This document shows positions 36,793 to 47,907 of a DNA stretch of 64,000 nt, in pieces. The position numbers and the translations under genes are program-made. Numbering within the stretch: position 1 is the stretch's first letter; the number at the start of each line of letters is the position of its first letter. The DNA is from Cunninghamia lanceolata (lineage: Eukaryota; Streptophyta; Pinopsida; Cupressales; Cupressaceae). The stretch spans positions 10,930,001 through 10,994,000 of the forward strand of contig BSBN01000254.1 in NCBI GenBank assembly GCA_027924645.1, written 5' to 3'. The notes under the pieces were generated by a model. It had not been told where the DNA came from and did no database searches. It saw nothing but the letters and a program-made list of their open reading frames with translations.

Positions 36793-39700
36793 AGGCAATT
36801 AAAGTATTTTAGAGAAAGGAAACCATAACTCAGCGAAACAAGGTATTTAACTAACTACAAATTTGGTGGAAAGAAATGGCAAATCCTTTAGTTGTTGATA
36901 TCACTGAGCGTCCATGACCCAAATTTAAAAAACATTCTCACAAAGCAAATAAAACTGATCAAATGGGTGCATTCTCGAGTATACCAAACGAAGTTTTATA
37001 TGTGGAAGATATTATGATATATATTCATGTTGCCCTAGATGAGCACGATGATAGAAGATTCATAGACTTATATCAAAATCATTTAAGTGATGATCACTTC
37101 CACTTGAAGGAAGAATGCAAAATCTTGAAATAAAAGAATTTCATCCAATATGCAGTGTTTCTTGCATTTGTTGAGGATGAATGGGTTCGATACATGCTAA
37201 GCCAGATTCATGACGAGTTCATGTGGTTAGGGAATGTGCAACCATTTAAGATAACAAAGGATGCAATTCAAGTAGTCACTAGACTAAACTCCACTAGAGG
37301 TGTGCCATTATTGAAAGTGGTCAAAAATTAAATAGTTACAGATGCCACTAGAGTCCAATTTGACAAAATGGCAATGACAACAAATGATATTATTGATCTT
37401 GCGGTAAAGTTTTCCTCAATGGTCATAGGGTACAAGATTTACTTCACAAGCAGAGAAAATTCTATCTCTGGTATGGCCATTTACACAGCATACCAAATGA
37501 TTAAGGAGAATGTGGATTACGACTTGTGTGAGCTACTGAGAATTCAATTAATGGACAACTTGAAAAAGATCAAGGAAAGCAAGAACTATCCTTTTCAATT
37601 TGGTATGCTTATTGTCTATTTATTCTTCTATTTTCTCAATGAATTCCCTTACCACAAGGGCCTAATTTGGTTAGGTAATCAACCAATAGCTATTCAACAA
37701 AGAAATTGTCTTAGCAATCTAGGTAGTCACAATGAGCAAAAAATAGCTCTATGGGGTTTTTTCAAGAATTTTCAAAACATGATGCAGTCAAGGGAAAGAA
37801 TACCTAGGGTAATTGTTGAGAAATACAAATATACCATTTGTTTCATGGTCACCAAGGACCAATGTTTAATGGAGGTTGTTGAGTCTAGAATAGTTTGGAT
37901 CAAATTCCCATGGGGTATGAAGAGGATGGTCAAGTACTAGACAACTATGCCCAACATATGCTAAGAAAATCTAAGGACACAAAAGGAAGAAAGGTTTGGT
38001 ACATATAAAGAACTATCTGTAAAAGTGTATGTTGAACTCAGAAAGCTAGAATCCACTAGGAAGGTGAGAAGAGAAGTAGAATATTACCAAAGAACAACCA
38101 AAAGAAGTTAGGGAAAAAGCAAAGAAAGTAGAAGAAGCAAAACAAAAGAATAAACTGGTACAGGTTCTGAAAGAATTTTAGATGAAATACAATAAACCAA
38201 AAAAGGTTCAAGGGACCACTAGGAGCTCTACTACCTCGTCTGGTGCCACATCATCAATAAACCCTAGAGAAAACACTAAAAGAATCCCCTGCCAAAGACA
38301 TGAAGAGGAAAAAGATGAAGGGAAGAAGATTATGTGTTAGTGTTGGTGAAAAGGATGAAGAAGAGATAGAGTCAGATGAAGAGATTAAGAAGATGAAAGT
38401 TGAGACTGTCAAAGCCTCTAAAAGCATTAAAGAAAAGCCCTCTAGAAAGGAAAAATCCAATAAAAGACAAAGAAAATAAAAGCCTCTAACACTTGCGAAT
38501 GTAATAAAAGCTATCACTGTTGATGGAAATTTGAAGCCCATGATTGAACTCTATGATGGATATAGTGATGTTGATAAAAGAAGCTTGGAAGAAGCCATTG
38601 TGAAATATTTAAACATCTTCAATAGGGCTCTTATTAAGATCATCTCTGATCTCCCCGAAAGCCTAGCAAATATTCTAAGCATCAGAAAGGAGACTGGTAG
38701 AGATAAGGATATTGAGCTAAGAAAACATGTGATGACTAGATTATGTCCAGAAATTACTCTGGAAGAAGAAGACCTGATCTCTAAGGAGACCAAGGACTAG
38801 TTCAGAACAAAAATGAGGATGAATTTATTAATGATGGGTGAGATTGATAAGGTGGTGAAAGAAACAAAGGAAATTATTTTGGAAGCTCTGAAGCAACACA
38901 ATCTTCCCACCACATGTGTCAATGAAGAGAATGATGTTGCTGATAATTTATCTATTCCTGAAGTAAACTTGGGCCAAGCAATAGATAAAGATGACATAGT
39001 GTCTGAGGAGAAAGAAGTACTTGCTAATGACTCTCAAATAGAACCCTCATCGGCACAACAAACTGAGAATGATACTGACAAGGAAAATATTGAGGAAGAA
39101 TCGGTCATGGAAAATTCTCCACCAGAACAAGAAGAGGATACTAATAAGGATATGGATTTAGATTGTCTGGAACAAAGCCAAAAAGAAAGAGTTTCTACTA
39201 TACCAAGAGACACTGTTATATTAGTGAAGGAAATGTTAGACAAAGAAAAACAAATTTTGGATGGCCCTGAACTAGTACATGGTCCAATAGACTTGGATGC
39301 AATGTCCCCTGTGCAAAAACTAAAATTGGCTTCAATTGTATAGGCAAGAGCGAGAAAAGAAATGTTAAAATATGATATAGATGATAGTGAACTTATTAAT
39401 GAATCATCTGACTTTTTGGAGAAGCTAATGCCTACCTACCAGAAGGATTCATCCATGTCTTTAGCAAACCATCTGAAGGACCTAATAAACTCTATAAGTA
39501 AACAATTTGAATCCATTGAAAAGTCTATAGAAATAATGGTAAGACAAGAATTTGATGTGAAAAGGTTGGAAGAATTGAAGGTAATGATAGCCAATGATAA
39601 AATTCAGCTAGACAACAAAATAGAAAACATTCAAGAAGCTGTGAAAGAAGTTGGTGATTTGTACAAATTTTATTTATCATGGCCAAAAGTTACTTAGAAG

Positions 39701-40090
39701 ATTGAAGATAAGATCAAAGACCTAGAACAGAAACTGATGGATACTTCCATGAAATTTGATCCCGTAGTAGAGTCAGTAAGAAATAAAGAAACTGAAGTCA
39801 TTAGCATTCACAATAACTTGACTAACTTAATAAATTAGAAGTATCAGATAAAGAGTAGAATGGGATAGCTAAGAAGACTAATATACCCTAAGTTGGACTC
39901 AATGAGAAATCTTTCTATAGAGGCTAAGTTAGCTGTACAAATAGATACAACTTATGGTCTCAAAAAGGTAGAAGCCTTATTCTTTCTCTTCAGTGGACCC
40001 ATTCATATTTTGGATAATGCCACGAAAGGCTAGGATATTGAGTGGGCACAGATTAAGATAATATTCAATGACATTCTCAAATACATGTAA
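36793..40090 (+). pseudogene. Host element extra ORF, coiled-coil protein of unknown family
   Basis: About 1,050 codons can be followed. The first part (36,793-37,940) stays in one frame and includes WLGNVQPFKITKDAIQVVT, FSSMVIGYKIYFTSREN and IKENVDYDLCELLRIQ. A frameshift zone lies around 37,940-38,220. The second part (38,220-40,090) is very rich in Lys/Glu, with long heptad-like stretches (EIDKVVKETKEIILEALK; KQFESIEKSIEIMVRQEF; IEDKIKDLEQKLMDT) suggesting coiled coils. In-frame TAG codons occur at 38,798, 39,341, 39,695, near 39,836, 39,866 and 40,031, and TAA twice in the first part. It has no pol, envelope signal peptide or membrane span. It lies between gag and the 3' LTR, where SIRE-like elements carry an extra ORF. 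Function unknown. Confidence 0.6.
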
Positions 40091-40316
40091 TATAAAGATG
40101 AAGATTATACTTGTAAATATGTAGCAGAGTACATAAAATTTTGACAACTTTTGGTTCTGAATCACACCCTTTGCCATTGATGTCAAAGGGGGAGAAGCAG
40201 ATTAGTGAAAAATGAATAAACATCTCAGGGGGATTAGGAGAATGAAGTGTATATAGTAAGGGGGAGCGGTCAAGCATTTTTCACTAAGTGTTGCCATCAA
40301 TGCCAAAGGGCAAGAT
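40091..40316 (+). other. Host element 3' untranslated end with polypurine tracts
   Basis: It holds GTCAAAGGGGGAGAAG near 40,181, AAGGGGGAGCGG near 40,258 and finally GCCAAAGGGCAAGAT directly before the LTR start at 40,317. The repeated ATYRATGYCAAAGGG phrase brackets a small internal duplication. Confidence 0.6.
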
Positions 40317-43300
40317 TGTTGGCAAGAGACACTGCTCTAGTATGAACTTGTATGTTGTCATTGATGGAAACAAGGCTGAAAGATCTCATCAGCATGACAA
40401 GAAGATATAACTTCAAAAGCTCACATTGGAATTCAGGTCTGGTTGGAAAAAATGGCTAAGTATGGGTAGTTACAGAGTAGAGGACAGTAAGTGGGTCAGT
40501 ATACTCCCGCAGATGATGATCTGGAAATATAGTTCAGGTATGATGTCCTTAATTGTTTGATGGTGTTATGCTCCATATATTAAGTCCTGACTCTCTCTAG
40601 AAGGTATTTGGAAGAATTATCTAAGTCTGGGTGAACAAAGGTATATAAGAGACAGTGAACAAGGCACATTGTAATGGTCCGCATTCCTCCGCACGCGAGT
40701 ATTTTGTTATGCAGTTTTAATGTGTTGTAAACACTTGTATGAAGTGTCTACTTCTAGAGTTGTGATATCTAAGGTCCACTAGAAAGATAGTTGCAAGCTA
40801 CTGAGTATAGGTATAGTGTTTGACAGAGTTGGACAGAGATAGAGGCTGAGTTCTGATGGTCCGTATTTCACCGCAAGATGTTATCATGCCTTGCAGTTCT
40901 AAGGGTAAGATTGGGAATGTGTGAAGAGTCCTTGATATGATTTTGGAAGTGTTTTGTGGTCCGCAGTAAAAGTTGTAAGTCTACAAATGAACCTGTTAAG
41001 CATGTTCTTAAGGAACATGTTGACTAGTATGATAAATCATTGTGTGGAGAAGAGATATTGTGTGAAGGATCTATTTAAGTTATTGAATGATTAGATCTAA
41101 CCTATATGAACACATTTGGGTAAAGATTTTGGTTTGCATAACATATAGGGCATTCGATTGAGCGGACAAGCTACATCTTTCTATGTACATGTTTCACTTC
41201 TTGGATGCTGACCTGATTATGGATCAAATCATGATGCGAATATATAAGAGCAATGAATTTTAGTTGAGGTTGTGTGGATGGATGGTGGATTGATGCAAAT
41301 ATGCAAATAGCAGAGCAGTGATATAGATCAGTGATGATGAAGACTTGGGATTCAAAATCTAGTTGCTGCACCTTGGTATGTTGACAGATGCTTATGCATT
41401 ATTCTTTTTCATATACTATTTGATTTGTATTTGATAGTGAGCCTTTCTTCATCAAGGTAGTGAACCTGGTAGTGAGCCTCCATTAGGGTCTAACATCCCT
41501 CAGGGTTTAACAGCCCTTATTGTAATCTTTCTAGGTTTAGGGTTGAGGCAGTGAGCCTGCTAGACCTAGTTGTACTTCATGGTAGTGAGCCAACATGTTC
41601 TAGGCCCATGGAGTGATTAAGCTTGAACATCATTAGTTGTAAATATTGCAATATATTTTTGAGAGCTAATCCTCTCCATGGTTTTTTCTTCTTTGGGTTT
41701 GTTGGTAATCATTTATGTTTAGGGTTTTGAGCTTGAATGTTTGCAGGTTTTCTTTTGGAAACCCTGAAATTTCTGAGTCATGGGGTCTTGCATTGTTCTG
41801 TCTATTTTGTTAGTGGCCTTCTACGATGGGTTCCTGGTTATTAAATCTCATCCTCATGATTTAGTTTTCATTGGTTGACCGGCCCCCATGTAATGATTAA
41901 GTACCTTTTCCTGTCACACTCTTGAGAAATGTTCAGTTTTTGTATGTGCCATTGCAAATGTACACCATCGGCCTCCAAAAAATTGATAAAAACTGAATTA
42001 TATGCATTTTATATGTATATCAGGCTCTAAAAGATGCATGTACAAAGGGGGAATCTTTCATAGATTCCTAAGAATATTCCTACTTTGTATATCAGGCTAT
42101 ATACAAAGCAAAGTATACAAGGAGGTGCTAATATGCAATTGCCATAGTGGCGAGTGGAAGATACCTTCCTAGAATATTCTGTAGAAGATTTTGCAGTTGT
42201 ATATTAGGGGTTTGTATATTTGTGTTTGCATATTTGACATACAAGGGCACAAATATACATTTGCTATAGTGTAGAGGCAGAGATGCATGTGGTGGGGCCC
42301 GTGGATATACAAGGCAGAATGTACATTCAAAAATATACAAAGGGCCTGCGACATGCAAAATGAACAGTGCCGTGGATACTCAAAGATACATGCAACAAAG
42401 ACACAAGTGGATGGGGCCCGCAGATATATATAAGTGAGTTTGTATATCATCTATATACAAAGAAAATATGCATTCACGGATATACAAGCGGGATTCCAAA
42501 GTGTTTCAAATGTGTTTTTTAATTATGGCAAAGTCTGACTAGTACATTGCATTTGTATATGCGATGTGCAATCAAATGTGCAAGAGAAAGAGAAAATAGG
42601 TCAGGCCCACCAGTTATATACAATGGTAATTGTATGTATGCCAACATACATGCAAAACATACAAGTGAAAAGATGCATTCCGGACCCGAGTAGAATTCCA
42701 AGATGCTTCATACAAGTCTGGGGTCCGCAACATGTATATTGGGTTTGTATATGTAGCATGCAACCCGATATAGAAAACAAAGATATACAACCCAGACGTG
42801 AAGGAAGAGTCAAATATAATGAATAGTAATTTGAGGTCCAGGGGTTGTATAAAGTGATTGTATGCTTGTGCAATAGCTGATATGCAAAGAAATTATCGCC
42901 AAGACCATATGTATCAGCCAGCCTTTCTTGGGTTATTCCGATGGCTGATGGAGATCAAGTGCACAGTGACAGAGGATGAGTCACAAGCTGCCACGTGCCT
43001 GGGAACTGTTGCATGTATATGCATCCCACATATATAAAGATTTAAAAGGAGTGTTTGTATATGCATTTCAGCACGTACATACAAGGGCGAAAAAGGCAAA
43101 ATAAAGAAAGGAAAAGCAGTGATAGAAGCATGAGGTGCGTACATGGCACTCTTTGATAGGTGGGGACTTTTTAGCATGGATTCTATGCCGTGGATCTTAG
43201 CGATGGAAGTAGATTGACGGCTAGTTTTGTATTTCGCAGCTTTGAGGGGGTTTCTTTGTTTGCAGCCCTTTTTTTTTTTTTAGTAGAAAATCTTTAGATG

Positions 43301-44801
43301 TTTTCATTGCTGCATCCCATGAGTAGTTGAAGCTTTAATGGCGATCGTGCAGAGGCATCGATGGGTGAGGCGATAGGTGAACTACTAGGCTTGTGAAGGG
43401 AGCCTTCAGGGGGCAGCGCAGATCCCAATTCCACCTTCTCATTCCTCTTTGTCTCCCTGCAACATTGAATATTTCTGAGTGTCATTTCTCATGCGTTGTA
43501 TCTGGTGAATCTTTGACTTGCCTTGTAATTAATTTTGCTGAGTACACAGTCCTGGTATAAAAGCCAAACTGTGTTACTCATTGTTGTTGTTGAAAACTAG
43601 ACAATTCTTGGTGCTGTGATAAGATACAACTTCATTGGCGGCCCTATTTTGGATGTTTTTGTGAGTTTATGAATCTCCTGTTGTTTGTTTAATGCATAAA
43701 CTTACTGGTTTCATGTTGATTTAAATGAGTAATGCTTCATTGCATGTGTTCTATTACTTGTCTCCAAATTGAATGTATTCTTCTTTTGAATCTAAATAGC
43801 TAAGGGGTGTCTAAGATTCTTGAATATAGATTTGCTATGTTGAATGCTTGATCTTTTACTTCCACTCAAGGAGTAGATTAAATGTTTTAGGTTAAAGTGT
43901 TAAGAAGAATACATTGCAGTGAGGATCTTCTAAGCAAAGGTAACTGAATACTCAATTTTGGGAAGTATCTGTAAGGCAAATATTAAACAACCCCCTTGAA
44001 ACTCAATCATTGATATGAGTTTATGTGTACATTCACATGTGTATGTCTATTGACTCTGAGCCCTAGATAGGCACCGATCCAACCCTGTATTGAGGTCACA
44101 ACCAAAGTCCTAGTTTTGCATCCAAGTACAAAACAAACTCAAACTTCATATGCAAACCTTTAGGACTTTAGAATTAGTTTAGGATTTGAAATCCTCTGTC
44201 TACAACTAAATATAGGCCCAAAGCTAGCCCCTTTGCACTTATCTCACAGTTTTGGTCTTCATAAGAGAGGATTTATCTCCTTTGTGTCAACATCTCAGCT
44301 AGTACATAGATACATTTCATAGATGTTGAATAGGTAATACCCCCCCTCGGTTCTGCAGAGCCTAAAGAAGAAGAGGAGATATTTATAGAGTCTATCTCCT
44401 ATACTGTTGGCCCCTGGCCCGGGAATCCTATTGATCAATGATGGCTACCTCATAGGGATAACTAGGAATAAGTATCCAGTCTAGGAAAATAACCAACAGG
44501 GTTTTCCACATAAAAATCTTGGTGTCCATGTGTCATGCATCTATGGTTGTTATTCATTTGCATGTTGTGCTCTTGTTTAATTAATTTTGGAAAATTGTTA
44601 AAGGAAAAGGTTTATAGAACACTGATTCACCACCCCTCTTAGTATTCCTAATATTCAATATGTTTTTACCAAGTATATCTTGTGTTATCTTGTGATATGT
44701 TTTTGATCTTAACATTATTGTTATTTTATAAGATTGTACACATCATTTTCTCTCATAGGGTTATGCAAGAAATGGTTTGATCAACTTGTAATTTCCTAGC
44801 A
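40317..44801 (+). mobile_element. Complete host element LTR (shared middle LTR), interrupted
   Basis: It starts TGTTGGCAAGAGAC after the polypurine tract and ends in CA at 44,801, two bases before a tRNA-Met-like primer site. Without the 2.8-kb insertion it is about 1,680 bp. A TATA box (GGTATATAAGAG, 40,641-40,650) lies in its first third. Upstream it has the 3' end of an internal region and downstream the 5' end of another internal region, the hallmark of an LTR shared by two tandem copies. Confidence 0.85.
41700..44498 (+). mobile_element. 2.8-kb solo-LTR-like insertion
   Basis: It begins TGTTGGTAATC and ends ATAACCAACA, with TG/CA ends and short inverted termini. It is flanked by GGGT (41,696-41,699 and 44,499-44,502); copy 1 keeps the uninterrupted TTTGGGTTTTCC near 314-328. 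A TATA box (TGGTATAAAAGCC, about 43,554-43,566) lies inside. Upstream of it, at 42,000-43,100, short TATACAAGGG-like motifs recur. No coding region, primer site or polypurine tract was found inside, so a solo LTR fits best; a small non-autonomous element is the alternative. Confidence 0.7.
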
Positions 44802-45390
44802 AGTGGTATTAGAGATATTGTTGTGGTTGAGAGAGGTGTGAGATCTCTCATTTTGTTTAACCTTTGTTTGACTAAATCTAATGTAAATTTGGAGCCATGG
44901 AAATGATGGAAAATTTGAGACATTTCAAGGTATACTTGTGTTTTGTGTACACTGTGAAAATACAGATTTAGGGTTTGTAGATCTAGGGTTTGAAAAAAAT
45001 TTGTCCAAAAAGGTTATTTAGGTGTTCACCATATGAGATTTATGTGGACAAAGTTGCAAAAAAGACATCACAGGATAAAATAAACCTCACCATTGCATCT
45101 AGAAGGCCTAAGACATGAAGATTAATATAAAATTTGATATATTTTGGCTACTAGGTCTTGAAGCACAAAAATGCCCTCTCTCCCTTGTTCGCTCATATGA
45201 CTGTATGGTCAACTATGTGTGAATAATAATAATTTATATGTGGGCTCCACATTTCTATAATTTTGAAAAATTATTTGATTTTTAAAATCATGTTGAAAAA
45301 ATATATAAGAAATATAAATTATTTAAAAATATTGGGGGGTATAGGGTCCATAGACCCCTGTACCCTTGTCCCCATAGATGGTGATAGTAG
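44802..45390 (+). other. Host element primer site and leader (copy 2)
   Basis: The primer site TGGTATTAGAG begins at 44,804. The rest matches 646-1,227 and has no coding capacity. Confidence 0.65.
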
Positions 45391-45857
45391 TGTTGACAAC
45401 TAAGAATAAGTGACGTACCATTTCGTAGTAGTTTGTCAACCACAATCGGTGGTAACCAGGTCAGTGGGGCCTTAATCCATTGGTGTTGACCCCCTATCAA
45501 GTGGGCCAAAGTTTAGCCCTTGTGGGTATAAAATTTTAAACATTTATATAGAGTGAAATTCATTTTAGGTCTAGGACATTTGGAAATTGAAAACAAAAAA
45601 AAATTAAATAAAATTTTAGTTTTTCCATTGAAGTGTCAGCTCGTGCACCACCCAATGTGCCACCTATCTACACATGATAATGTCATGCTTACATCATCTG
45701 TATGGACTGCATAGACTAATGATGTCAATTGTATGGAAAGGTCCCTCTTGAGGCCTCTTCTATCCCTTGGAGGGTCTTAAGTAAATTTAACTAGACAAGT
45801 GTGAATATGACCTCATAAAGAACTAGAAGTAGGTAATATACTTTGTTCACAACAACA
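45391..45857 (-). mobile_element. 3' LTR of antisense copia-1 (copy 2)
   Basis: Matches 1,228-1,706 with scattered differences. On the minus strand it starts TGTTGTTGTGAAC after a polypurine tract (plus strand cccccccttt, about 45,858-45,867). Confidence 0.55.
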
Positions 45858-46339
45858 CCCCCCCTTTATTGTAACTTAGGGATAAATTTAATTAATGAAA
45901 AGATTCAAATATGGAAGGATGAGTCCTAGCTACAAGGCCAAGTTAGGTACCCATGTACAAAATAGCTATCACAAATGGAGCAAAGGAGAAAAACTTGTAG
46001 GGGAAAAAACCCTCTCCAAAAGAGAGAAAACATGTAAACAAACATGTACAAGTGATGGAGTGATGGAAGGACTCAATACAAAGAACTCCCAATGACTACA
46101 CCCATCATGAATATACAATCAATATCCCCCATAAGAGGGAAATAATGATACTAGATATCCCCCTCATAAACAAGTAGCTCCTATGCCAATGGTGAATGCA
46201 TAAAGACAAAAAAGTATCCACTACCTGCAAAGAATATTTCTCCCTTGGAAAGGAAAAAACCCATTGGTTTATTTAGAAGAATACAAGACAATAGGAAAAC
46301 TCATGATACAAAAATCTCTAAAGAAAAAGAGGATATGAC
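45858..46339 (-). pseudogene. Antisense copia-1 internal remnant, part 1 (copy 2)
   Basis: Matches 1,707-2,325 with about 120 bp missing near 46,270 compared with copy 1. It has no clear reading frame. It is interrupted by copia-3 at ATGAC (46,335-46,339) and continues at 52,633. Confidence 0.6.
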
Positions 46340-46788
46340 TGTTAGTGTAGGTTTTTATTTCCTAGTGGGTTATTTATTTTTCCCTATATTCCTAGGTTTT
46401 TCCTACACTTCTTTTAATCTTCCTTAGGTTAATAAAGCATGTCTTTTTAGGTGAGTGGTTGCGAGGTGTCACCTTCCTACATGTGAGCATCCATTACCTA
46501 TCTTGGGAGGATACCTTTCTATCTTTAGTCTGATAGATGGTTGCTCTTGATTGGTTGGTGTTGCAACCTCCTCCCTCTTCCTAGTCTATATAAGCATGCT
46601 ACCTGGTTTGTATTTCGTATCTTTTACTTTTGCATCCTCTTAATGCTATTTTACTTCTAGCATTTGTATTACTCTCTTGGAGACTAACTCTGTGTTGCTA
46701 TTTTGATTTCGTATCATTTGCAGTCACAGTTTAGATATCTATTCTTTGTACTAGTTTTCTGGGTTAATAATCTTTTCAGATTCTAACA
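46340..46788 (+). repeat. Copia-3 5' LTR
   Basis: 449 bp with TG/CA ends. A TATA box TCTATATAAGC lies at about 46,585-46,595. It is followed at 46,789 by TTGTATCAGAGC, a one-base-changed tRNA-Met primer site. Confidence 0.93.
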
Positions 46789-47907
46789 TTGTATCAGAGC
46801 TATTCTATGTGCAAGAGTAGATTTTAGTTTCCATATTTGAGAGATTCAGGGGGGGCTAATAAATCTTATTATAGTTTTTCAAAAAACCTAGTATGCTCTT
46901 CTCTTGCATCTTCGGATGATCTTGAGAATCAGAAGAGTTTAACGGAAACTTTTTTAATCTCTGGGGTTTGCACATGTGTTTTATGAAATCTAGATAATTG
47001 CAGCATTTTTGGTTATACTGGCAGCATTTCCGGTTGTTCCAATGCATCCAGGAGGCTTGAGAAAGTCATATTTAGCTTTCGTTTCACTGAAACTAGAGAT
47101 CGTCATACACAGTTGCGGAACTGGGGTTTCACACTCAAATCTGACAACCAGCCTACATATTTGGTGTTTTTAATCAATATTACAGGTTTTAGCATACTAT
47201 TACTTATCTTAGGTAGTTGATTCAGCCTTTGTATGTCATTTCTTGTTTGTTGGGTTCATTTTTTATAGCTAAAGGCATTTTGTTTACACTGGATCAACAT
47301 CTTCTGTACATCAACAAGAAAAATGCCTTCTGGGTTTTGTTCACACTCAGAAAGCTACAACAAGACCCCTTTCCATTGGCAGTTGTAGTTTTGAAGGCAG
47401 TTTTCAAATGCTCCATTCTTGCTCATACGGATTCTTGTTTCCCACGAATTATTTTTTGATTTTAGATTTTTTTTGTGTTCTATGCACTAGTGCAGTCAGT
47501 TTTTTATTTTTATGCAGAGATTTTTCAGAAATTGCATACTCTTAGTCGTGACACTGCATAGTTCTCGTTTTGGAAACTTCAGAGGATCATAACTTTCACA
47601 TATGACCTTGTATCGAGGTGATTATTTTTTTGAAAGTGCATGATTTTTCGAGTAGATTGCAGTGGTACTGTTTATTTCTCTAGGTATTGTGTCAAAGTTG
47701 TATTTTCAGCATATGCTCTTCATGAGGGTTTTGTAATGCTTTGAAATCAAGACCACTTAGTATTTCTTGCTAGTGGCAGTTGTAAATGCATTAATATAAA
47801 GTGTCAAATCATATTTTCTTGGGGGGGTTCTTTGATTGAGTTAAAAGGGGGGGTTGTCTTGGTTGGGTTCTCTTCTTTTTGACATTTCTTCTCTACATTT
47901 CTTCATC

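Noticed and set aside
36793..40090. Extra ORF as a retroviral-type envelope gene
   Set aside because: No signal peptide, cleavage site or membrane anchor is visible. The protein is hydrophilic and coiled-coil rich in its second half.
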